In this document: piece after piece, positions 1 to 5,331 of the stretch
Position numbering within the stretch: the first letter of the stretch is position 1
Layout: every line of letters begins with the position of its first letter
Origin: Candidatus Cloacimonadota bacterium
GTDB lineage: Bacteria > Cloacimonadota > Cloacimonadia > Cloacimonadales > WRIO01
Length of the DNA stretch: 5,331 nt
NCBI GenBank assembly: GCA_009782695.1
Contig: WRIO01000101.1
Span: 1 to 5,331, forward strand
Direction of reading: 5' to 3'
Translations under genes and position numbers: made by a program
The notes under the pieces: model-generated
Database searches by the model: none
What the model was told of the DNA's origin: nothing
Seen by the model: the letters and a program-made list of their open reading frames with translations, nothing else

Positions 1-1160
1 AGATGATCACTTTCATCAGAGACAGAATACAAAAGCTTGAAAACGAACGTGGAATAGTCTCTTCTGCCACAAACAAAAAATCTTATTTACATGCAAAATA
101 CCTCACTATTGGTTTTGCTCGTAGATTTGCTGAATACAAACGAGCAAATCTTTTGCTAAAAAATCCTGAAAGACTACTCAGAATACTGTCGAACACAGAA
201 AGGCCTGTGCAATTTATCTTTGCAGGGAAAGCGCACCCCGCCGATGTCGAAGGAAAAAAACTTATCAAAAATCTAATAGAATTTGGTCGGCAAAATAATG
301 TGGAGGACAGATTCGTATTTATCGAAGGTTATGATATGAACGTCGCTCGCCATATAGTGCAAGGCTGTGATGTATGGCTTAATACCCCTGTAAAACCTAT
401 GGAAGCTAGCGGAACATCTGGTATGAAAGCAGGTATAAACGGCGTGCTCAACTGCTCTGTGCTAGATGGCTGGTGGCCAGAATGTTATGACGGCACAAAC
501 GGTTGGGCTATCAATGCAGGCGACTTTTACACAGATTATGCCACAGCTCAAACGATGGAAGCAGAACAGATTTATGACCTAATAGAATACGATATAGCAC
601 CTATCTTCTTTGAACGAGATGCAGCTGACCAACCTTTAAAGTGGATAAATATGATGAAAAGGTCGATATACACTGTGGGAAGAGGATTTAATATGCACCG
701 AATGGTTGACGAATATACGAAGCTATTCTATATCCCAGCTATTCATGCGGTTCACAAACTCACGGCAGATAAAAACAAAGAGCTAAAGAACATAATCAAC
801 CTTAGACACCAAGTGGACAAGTATTGGTCAAAGATATACATCAAAGACTTCTTCCTGAAGTTCCCAGACCCAGAAAATGTCACTTCGGGGAATACTGTAA
901 GTATAGACGCTTATGTATATCTCGATGAGGCTGATAAAGCCCTATTTTCTGTGGAAGTAGTTTATCAATATGATGGTGTCGACAATGTCGAAATCATACC
1001 CCTTACCTACAAAGAAAAGTATCCAGATAAGATAGTTAAGTTTGAAACTAAATTTAAAATAAAAGCTTCTGGTCCACAAAACCTAAATATTCGCGTAAAA
1101 CCTGCTTTTACTTCAGATATTTACAAAGAATGCCATTACATAAAGTGGAGAACTAAGTAA
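1..1160 (+). CDS. glgP: Alpha-glucan (glycogen/maltodextrin) phosphorylase, GT35 family, C-terminal part (5' end outside window)
   Basis: This enzyme releases glucose-1-phosphate from alpha-1,4-glucans in the cytoplasm, using pyridoxal phosphate (PLP). The visible 385 residues are numbered from the ATG at base 3, which is an internal Met because the catalytic core is already under way there. GFARRFAEYKR (37-47) matches the family motif whose Arg and Lys (here R41 and K46) bind phosphate/substrate. AGKAHP lies at 74-79. EASGTSGMK (134-142) carries the PLP lysine K142 and is followed by LDGWWPE (154-160). GTSGMK and the GFARRF-type motif fit the short, bacterial/archaeal-type phosphorylases rather than the GTGNMK type of E. 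coli MalP/GlgP. Residues from about 262 to 385 form a beta-rich C-terminal extension known in the longer members. It ends at TAA 1158-1160 and is followed by a strong terminator. The family call is firm; the exact substrate and the symbol are less certain. Confidence 0.93.
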   Translation, partial: MITFIRDRIQKLENERGIVSSATNKKSYLHAKYLTIGFARRFAEYKRANLLLKNPERLLRILSNTERPVQFIFAGKAHPADVEGKKLIKNLIEFGRQNNVEDRFVFIEGYDMNVARHIVQGCDVWLNTPVKPMEASGTSGMKAGINGVLNCSVLDGWWPECYDGTNGWAINAGDFYTDYATAQTMEAEQIYDLIEYDIAPIFFERDAADQPLKWINMMKRSIYTVGRGFNMHRMVDEYTKLFYIPAIHAVHKLTADKNKELKNIINLRHQVDKYWSKIYIKDFFLKFPDPENVTSGNTVSIDAYVYLDEADKALFSVEVVYQYDGVDNVEIIPLTYKEKYPDKIVKFETKFKIKASGPQNLNIRVKPAFTSDIYKECHYIKWRTK

Positions 1161-1167
1161 ACCATGT

Positions 1168-1213
1168 GATAAATAAAGCGGAGCAGTTTTCTGTTCCGCT
1201 TTTTTTATTTATC
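1168..1213. terminator. Intrinsic terminator between convergent genes, probably bidirectional
   Basis: GATAAATAAA (1168-1177) plus GCGGAGCAG (1178-1186) fold over a TTTT loop (1187-1190) onto CTGTTCCGC (1191-1199) and TTTATTTATC (1204-1213). There is one G-T wobble and a four-T bulge at 1200-1203. On the plus strand a T-run follows the G+C-rich stem directly, the classic arrangement for ending the phosphorylase transcript 17 bases after its stop. On the minus strand the same stem is followed by TTTATTTATC, a weaker U-rich tail. It could also stop transcription coming from valS, whose stop codon is 80 bases away. No other stem-loop was seen between the two genes. Confidence 0.85.
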
Positions 1214-1292
1214 GGAATATATAACCTAAAGTTCTCTGATACCTATTTACATATTTTTAGTTATCAATTGATTTGGTTTGATTTTTACTTTA
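1214..1292. other. AT-rich spacer between terminator and valS stop
   Basis: This is non-coding, strongly AT-rich sequence between convergent genes. It holds a perfect 10-base palindrome, ATCAATTGAT (1263-1272), which is likely chance in such composition. No open reading frame, tRNA-like fold or second terminator was seen. Confidence 0.6.
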
Positions 1293-3938
1293 CTATCCCA
1301 GTGATTCTATCACATATAGCACTGTGTTTAGCTTTGTAGCGACTTCTTCTTCTTTTTCTTTTTCCTTTGCTATCACTTCAGGTTTTGCATTATTTATAAA
1401 GTTGTCATTGCTGAGTTTGCCATGGATTACTTTTAATTCTGCTTCTAATTTATCTTTTTGTTTCTCTAATTTTGTTTTTTCGGCTTCAATATCTATCAAG
1501 CCTTGTAATGGCAAGTATATTTGGATATCGCCTGCGACAGCTACGATAGATGAAGCTGGTTTCTCTAAATCGACACCCATAGTGATCTTTCCTACCTTCG
1601 CAAGCTTTTTTACATAGCCGTCGTATTCTAAAAACAGTTGATGTTGGGTATCATTTGCCAGTTTAATATGAATATCGACATTTAAAGCAGGCGAAATGTT
1701 TATTTGTTTGCGTAGATTGCGGATAACAGTGATAGTTTCTTGCAGCACAGCCATGGTAGATAAGACTTGGTTATCTATCATTTCGGGTTGAATCACGGGG
1801 AAAGTGGCTATTATACAAGCCTGGTCTTCTATGGGGAAAATCTGCTTTATTAGCTGGAAAATCTCTTCTGAGATAAAGGGCATCACAGGATGTAGTAATC
1901 TCATAGCTTGCTGCATAACATCAAGCAGCACATATTTTGTCGTGAGCAATATCTCACTGTCTTTTTCGTTATAAAACTTTTCCTTCGCCATTTCCACATA
2001 CCACGAACAATATTCGTCCCAGATAAAGTGCATCAGCTCCTGTGTAGCATCATTGAATCGCAAGTTTTTGTAATGCTCATCTACTTCCTTCGTCACTTGG
2101 TTCAGTCGTGCATAAATCCATTTATCGGCTAAATCAAAATGTAAATTTCCTGGTAAACCATCTATATTCTCGATATTCATAACGATAAATCTGAAGGCAT
2201 TCCATATCTTATTGCAGAAATTTCTACCTATCTCCACTATTTCATCAGAATAATATGAGTCTTGTCCCTTCGGTGTGTTAAAGATCATGCTAAACCGCAG
2301 GGCATCTGCTCCATATTTATCTATGATGTCTATCGGGTCTGGTGAATTGCCGAGCTGTTTACTCATTTTTCTGCCTTGTTTATCGCGAACTAGACCATTT
2401 AAAAACACTGTGTCGAATGGGATTTTATTTTCAAATTCCAAAGTAGCCATGATCATCCTTGCCACCCATAAATAGATGATGTCATAGCCTGTTATCAAGA
2501 CACTTGTTGGCAAAAAGTATTCCAAATCGGCTGTTTTTTGGGGCCAGCCTAAGGTCGAAAAGGGCCATAGCCACGAGGAAAACCAAGTGTCCAAGACATC
2601 TTCGTCTTGGGAAAATTCTTTACAATGGCACACTGGACATTCTGCTGGAGTATCCATAGCCACTTGAACCCCCTGACAATTCGAGCAGTAATAAGCAGGT
2701 ATCCTATGCCCCCACCATATTTGGCGGGATATACACCAGTCACGGATATTATTCATCCAGTGCATATACACCTTTGTCCACCTCTCGGGAACAAACCGCA
2801 CTTCACCGTCCTCGACCACTTTTATTGCCCTATGTGAAAGCGGTTTCATTCGCACAAACCATTGGTCAGATAAATAAGGCTCTATCACTGTGTCACAGCG
2901 ATAGCAATGGCCAACAGAGTTGTCGTGATCTTCCACTTTTTCTAGTAGATTTTCCTCTGTCAGCTGCTCGATGATCTTTTTGCGAGCCTCAAACCTGTCC
3001 AAACCTTGCAAATGGGCAGGACCATTCTCATTGATTTTGCCATTCTGGTCCATCACCAATAGCTGCTTTAAATCGTGCCTAATACCCACTTCAAAGTCGT
3101 TTGGGTCGTGAGCAGGTGTGATCTTTACACAGCCTGTGCCAAACTCTTTATCCACATAGTCGTCTGCTATGATAGGTATGGGCTTGTTCATAACTGGTAG
3201 TATCACATTTTTGCCGATATATTCCTTATGCCTTTGGTCAGAAGGGTTCACCGCCACAGCTACATCGCCTAGCATAGTTTCTGGGCGTGTCGTGGCTATG
3301 ACGATATAACCACTTCCGTCTTCGAAAGGGTATTTTATATGCCATAATTTACCTTTTTGGTCTGTGTATTCCACCTCGTCATTCGCAAGCGCTGTCTCAC
3401 AGCGTGGACACCAATTGATGATATATTTTCCTTTGTAAATCAAATCTTTTTCATATAAATGGATAAAGACTTTTTTCACTGCGTGAGAAAGTTCCTTGTC
3501 CATAGTAAAACGTTCCCGCGACCAGTCACACGAGCAACCTAACTGCTTTAATTGCTCTATGATGAGCGAACCTTTTTCTTTTTTCCAGTCCCATATCCTT
3601 TTTACCAGAGCTTCACGACCTATATCGTATCGGCTTTTGCCTTCTTTTTTTAGGTCTTTTTCCACTCTATTTTGGGTGGCTATACCGGCGTGGTCTGTCC
3701 CTGGTATCCACAAGGTTGGTCTGCCTTTCATTCGGTGATATCTAATAGCAACATCTTGCAAGGTGTTATTTAGCACATGCCCCATGTGCAATATTCCAGT
3801 GACATTTGGCGGCGGTATCACTATGGTAAAGGGCTTTTGTGATCTATCCTCTTTTGGAGCAAATAAGCCATTTTCTTGCCAGTAGTTATACCATTTATTT
3901 TCTGTATCTTTTGCATTGTAGTTTTTTTCTAATTCCAT
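1293..3938 (-). CDS. valS: Valine--tRNA ligase (valyl-tRNA synthetase), complete
   Basis: Cytoplasmic class I aminoacyl-tRNA synthetase that charges tRNA-Val and hydrolyses mischarged threonine. At 881 residues it has the usual bacterial size. The Rossmann catalytic core carries PPPNVTG (42-48) with the HIGH box as HMGH (51-54), and the second signature as KMSKQ (524-528). The inserted CP1 editing domain spans roughly 195-345. It has ATTRPET (215-221) and KITPAHDPND (272-281), so the family's editing residues appear as R218, T221, K272, D278 and D281. Two sets of CxxC pairs look like zinc sites: C177/C180 with C345/C348, and C418/C421 with C434/C437. WWGHRIP (408-414) and DVLDTWFSS (447-455) are typical. 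The helical anticodon-binding domain covers about 605-760, and a charged coiled coil (about 815-875) ends the protein, as in other bacterial ValRS. The ATG at 3938 has AAGGA six bases upstream. The stop is TAG. It lies 41 bp downstream of the Nudix gene and probably shares its transcript. Confidence 0.98.
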   Translation of the reverse strand: MELEKNYNAKDTENKWYNYWQENGLFAPKEDRSQKPFTIVIPPPNVTGILHMGHVLNNTLQDVAIRYHRMKGRPTLWIPGTDHAGIATQNRVEKDLKKEGKSRYDIGREALVKRIWDWKKEKGSLIIEQLKQLGCSCDWSRERFTMDKELSHAVKKVFIHLYEKDLIYKGKYIINWCPRCETALANDEVEYTDQKGKLWHIKYPFEDGSGYIVIATTRPETMLGDVAVAVNPSDQRHKEYIGKNVILPVMNKPIPIIADDYVDKEFGTGCVKITPAHDPNDFEVGIRHDLKQLLVMDQNGKINENGPAHLQGLDRFEARKKIIEQLTEENLLEKVEDHDNSVGHCYRCDTVIEPYLSDQWFVRMKPLSHRAIKVVEDGEVRFVPERWTKVYMHWMNNIRDWCISRQIWWGHRIPAYYCSNCQGVQVAMDTPAECPVCHCKEFSQDEDVLDTWFSSWLWPFSTLGWPQKTADLEYFLPTSVLITGYDIIYLWVARMIMATLEFENKIPFDTVFLNGLVRDKQGRKMSKQLGNSPDPIDIIDKYGADALRFSMIFNTPKGQDSYYSDEIVEIGRNFCNKIWNAFRFIVMNIENIDGLPGNLHFDLADKWIYARLNQVTKEVDEHYKNLRFNDATQELMHFIWDEYCSWYVEMAKEKFYNEKDSEILLTTKYVLLDVMQQAMRLLHPVMPFISEEIFQLIKQIFPIEDQACIIATFPVIQPEMIDNQVLSTMAVLQETITVIRNLRKQINISPALNVDIHIKLANDTQHQLFLEYDGYVKKLAKVGKITMGVDLEKPASSIVAVAGDIQIYLPLQGLIDIEAEKTKLEKQKDKLEAELKVIHGKLSNDNFINNAKPEVIAKEKEKEEEVATKLNTVLYVIESLG

Positions 3939-3944
3939 AATATT

Positions 3945-3949
3945 TCCTT
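3945..3949 (-). promoter_or_regulatory. Ribosome-binding site of valS
   Basis: On the minus strand the sequence reads AAGGA-AATATT-ATG, a Shine-Dalgarno core six bases before the valS start. It fixes the ATG at 3938. No terminator or clear promoter lies in the 41-bp gap to the Nudix gene, which supports read-through. Confidence 0.8.
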
Positions 3950-3979
3950 CATTTTTGGGGTTAAACAGCGATTGCTGAC

Positions 3980-4528
3980 TTATTGAATTTCGTCAGGAGT
4001 CTCCTTTTGTATCTTTATCCCGCATTTTTGCATAAAGTCTATGTGTGACCAAAAAGCGATAACTGGGAGGTCTCTCTCTCCAAAGAATCGGGCGTCCTCT
4101 GCATCATCGCCTGCTTGCAGACAACCCCCTGTGATATTCATTTTAAAGCCAAGAGATAGCACTTTTTCATATATGGGCGAAAAGCCCATATAATAACCTA
4201 TAAATCTATCCACGTCACCTATCAAACCAGTCTCTTCTTGCAGCTCACAAACTGCAGTTTCTTCGGGTGTCTGCCATATCTCCATATATCCGCTCGGCAG
4301 AGCCCAAAAGTCTTGTTGAGGAGGGAACTTCCGCTTAACGAGTAGTATCTCATTTTTCTCATTTAGCACCACAACCGCTACCGCCGGAACAGCATTTTTA
4401 TAATATATCCAGCCGCATTTGGTGCATTGTGGTCTCTCCTTCCCTTCTTTATCGTGTTTTATCTCTAAAGAGTTACCACAGTTTAAACAAAAATTTACAC
4501 CTTTAAATCTCTCAGAATCAACCATCAT
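3980..4528 (-). CDS. Nudix hydrolase with N-terminal zinc ribbon and a divergent Nudix box
   Basis: Nudix enzymes hydrolyse nucleoside diphosphates linked to another moiety, such as ADP-ribose or NADH. The 182-residue product starts with a zinc ribbon: C14xxC17 and C35xxC38, about 18 residues apart. A Nudix fold follows from about residue 47. The Nudix box (80-102) reads G80...Q86...C94-E95-L-Q-E98-E99-T-G-L. The metal-binding glutamates E95, E98 and E99 are kept, but the usual Glu at 86 is Gln and the usual Arg at 94 is Cys. GDDAEDARFF (140-149) and LPVIAFWSH (154-162) are typical of the C-terminal part of ADP-ribose/NADH-type members with zinc ribbons. The protein opens with two Mets. Position 4528 is the longer choice, but AAGGA lies only 3 bases from it and 6 from the second ATG at 4525, so 4525 is the likelier start. 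No signal peptide is seen. The substrate cannot be told from sequence. It precedes valS in a probable operon. Confidence 0.93.
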   Translation of the reverse strand: MMVDSERFKGVNFCLNCGNSLEIKHDKEGKERPQCTKCGWIYYKNAVPAVAVVVLNEKNEILLVKRKFPPQQDFWALPSGYMEIWQTPEETAVCELQEETGLIGDVDRFIGYYMGFSPIYEKVLSLGFKMNITGGCLQAGDDAEDARFFGERDLPVIAFWSHIDFMQKCGIKIQKETPDEIQ

Positions 4529-4531
4529 ATT

Positions 4532-4536
4532 TCCTT
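4532..4536 (-). promoter_or_regulatory. Ribosome-binding site of the Nudix gene; favours the second Met
   Basis: The minus strand reads AAGGA-AATATG-ATG. Spacing to the second ATG (4525) is six bases, the same as at valS and with an almost identical context. Spacing to the first ATG (4528) is only three. Initiation at 4525 is therefore more likely, removing one Met from the protein. Confidence 0.7.
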
Positions 4537-4540
4537 TTTT

Positions 4541-4581
4541 CCCTCTCCATCCATTCGACTACGCTCAGGGTGACAAGAGGG
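4541..4581. repeat. Small inverted-repeat unit enclosing a dispersed-repeat-like motif
   Basis: CCCTCT (4541-4546) and AGAGGG (4576-4581) are inverted copies flanking a core that includes TTCGACTACGCTCAGGGT (4554-4571) followed by GACA. The core resembles, from memory, short interspersed sequences scattered between genes in many unrelated bacterial genomes. That resemblance was not checked. Only one copy is in this window, so its repeat status is inferred. It ends a few bases before the Nudix ribosome-binding site and would be part of that gene's leader RNA if transcribed from upstream. Confidence 0.45.
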
Positions 4582-4612
4582 GAATTTAAACTTACAAGTA
4601 ACCAATCTAAAT

Positions 4613-4636
4613 GAGGAGAGGGGGGTCCCTCTCCTC
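4613..4636. terminator. Perfect 10-bp hairpin after the M16C gene; possible terminator or leader structure
   Basis: GAGGAGAGGG (4613-4622) pairs perfectly with CCCTCTCCTC (4627-4636) over the loop GGGT. It sits 28 bases beyond the M16C stop codon, where a terminator would be expected on the minus strand. The stem is strong, but the sequence after it on that strand is ATTTAG rather than a run of T, so it is a poor match to a classic intrinsic terminator. It may instead be an RNA-stabilising structure or part of a repeat element. Confidence 0.45.
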
Positions 4637-4664
4637 TACAAGCAACTTCAATTTGTGAACAGTC

Positions 4665-5331
4665 TTATTTTAGCACAGTGATAATCTCTGTAAACAGTTC
4701 TTTTTCTTCGTTTATCTTATTTGATGACCCAAATACGCAATAACAGTCTTCTTTCATAACTCTCTCGACCATTTCCAAATAAGATTTTAAAGCCGGGACA
4801 TCAGTGGCAAGTATCTCATCCCTTTGTTTTTGGACATCTTTTTGAGTTGTGTTTTTAAAGTAATACCTGTCCTCCGCTGCACTTTTGCCCGAAGCGGTCT
4901 TTGGCTGGTCAAAGTTTCGGATAGTTCCGATGATATATTTGGTCATCTCGAAGTCAGAAATATCCATATCTTTTAGGTATTGCACTGTGCCGTCATAAGC
5001 ATTCAAAGTTTTTTGCAAGTTTGGGTCACGATAGCTGCAAAGGATAAATTGCCCATTAGGTGATTGCATTAAAAAGCATCCATAAGCACCGCCTTGCACC
5101 CGAACTTTATTCCAAAGGTAATCTAATGACAGGATAGTTTTTAGCACTTCCATGGAACCCTTGTATTCAAATCCTAGCTTTCGGAAGCTGTATCCCTTAC
5201 CTGTATATTGCACCATACTGGGTATAACAAAGGCTTCTCTGGGTTTCGGTTTGGGAAAATCATAAACTACTGGTTTTGCTGGAGTGCTTGGTAATGAGCA
5301 TACCCAACTTTTCAAGTTAGCTTTGATTTTT
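4665..5331 (-). CDS. M16C metallopeptidase (PreP/Cym1-like, insulinase family), C-terminal part (5' end outside window)
   Basis: Members of this family are zinc peptidases that degrade short unstructured peptides inside a closed chamber made of two halves. The HxxEH zinc site is in the N-terminal half and would lie outside the window. About 222 C-terminal residues are visible, out of roughly 950-1000 usual for the family. Counting from the TTG codon at 5315, LWNKVRVQGGAYG (67-79) is the hallmark of the C-terminal half. It includes R72 and Y78, matching the Arg and Tyr that complete the active site in PreP. SYRDPN (94-99) is also characteristic. The frame stays open upstream of that TTG to the window edge (codons for K-I-K-A-N), so the TTG is internal and not the start. 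The stop is TAA at 4667-4665. The Nudix gene follows after 136 bp. Whether the full protein is exported cannot be seen, because its N-terminus is missing. Confidence 0.92.
   Translation of the reverse strand, partial: KIKANLKSWVCSLPSTPAKPVVYDFPKPKPREAFVIPSMVQYTGKGYSFRKLGFEYKGSMEVLKTILSLDYLWNKVRVQGGAYGCFLMQSPNGQFILCSYRDPNLQKTLNAYDGTVQYLKDMDISDFEMTKYIIGTIRNFDQPKTASGKSAAEDRYYFKNTTQKDVQKQRDEILATDVPALKSYLEMVERVMKEDCYCVFGSSNKINEEKELFTEIITVLK

Noticed and set aside
3..5. ATG at base 3 as the start of the phosphorylase
   Set aside because: The protein from here lacks the whole N-terminal half of a GT35 enzyme and begins just before the substrate-binding motif. The gene is cut by the window edge rather than truncated in the genome.
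1263..1272. ATCAATTGAT palindrome as an operator
   Set aside because: It lies downstream of both convergent genes, with no promoter beside it, in AT-rich sequence where such palindromes arise easily.
1324..1617. Open frame on the plus strand opposite the end of valS
   Set aside because: It is rich in Phe and Ser because it mirrors the Lys/Glu-rich coiled coil of ValRS. It has no ribosome-binding site and no recognisable domain. The other open frames opposite valS were set aside for the same kind of reason.
2549..2743. Minus-strand open frame inside valS in another frame
   Set aside because: It lies wholly within the zinc-binding and catalytic region of valS and has no independent start signal or domain.
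4585..4618. Promoter for the Nudix-valS pair on the minus strand
   Set aside because: TTTAGA and TAAATT can be placed 17 bases apart, but both match the sigma-70 consensus poorly. A promoter may exist here, but it cannot be supported from the sequence.
5313..5315. TTG as the start codon of the M16C gene
   Set aside because: The frame remains open to the window edge, only the C-terminal half of the family is present after this codon, and no ribosome-binding site precedes it. It is an internal leucine codon of a gene cut by the window.

Overview
The window looks like an ordinary, AT-rich bacterial chromosome segment (about 40% G+C by eye, not counted). It holds four protein genes, two of them cut by the window edges. 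No phage, transposase, CRISPR or RNA gene is visible. The lineage cannot be fixed from this sequence. Two purine-rich AAGGA ribosome-binding sites, low G+C, a short-type alpha-glucan phosphorylase and a PreP-like M16C peptidase would fit several anaerobic or candidate phyla, and this is only a weak guess.

Layout. Bases 1-1160 (+) are the C-terminal part of a glycogen/alpha-glucan phosphorylase, including the PLP lysine. A strong stem-loop (1168-1213) follows and separates it from a convergent cluster on the minus strand. Read in its own direction, that cluster is: the C-terminal end of an M16C (PreP/Cym1-like) metallopeptidase (5331-4665); a 136-bp spacer with a perfect hairpin, a dispersed-repeat-like motif and several mutually complementary segments; a zinc-ribbon Nudix hydrolase (4528-3980); a 41-bp gap; and a complete valyl-tRNA synthetase, valS (3938-1293).

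How the genes relate. The Nudix gene and valS are close, share orientation and have almost identical ribosome-binding-site contexts, so they are probably co-transcribed. Whether the M16C gene belongs to the same transcript depends on the hairpin in the spacer. The products serve different processes: polyglucan breakdown, peptide degradation, nucleotide-derivative hydrolysis and tRNA charging. Nothing suggests a single dedicated pathway.

The points most worth a second look are the Nudix box, in which two usually conserved residues (the first Glu and the Arg) are both replaced, and the Nudix leader, whose repeats could form alternative RNA structures. I see no evidence of an undescribed multi-gene system here.
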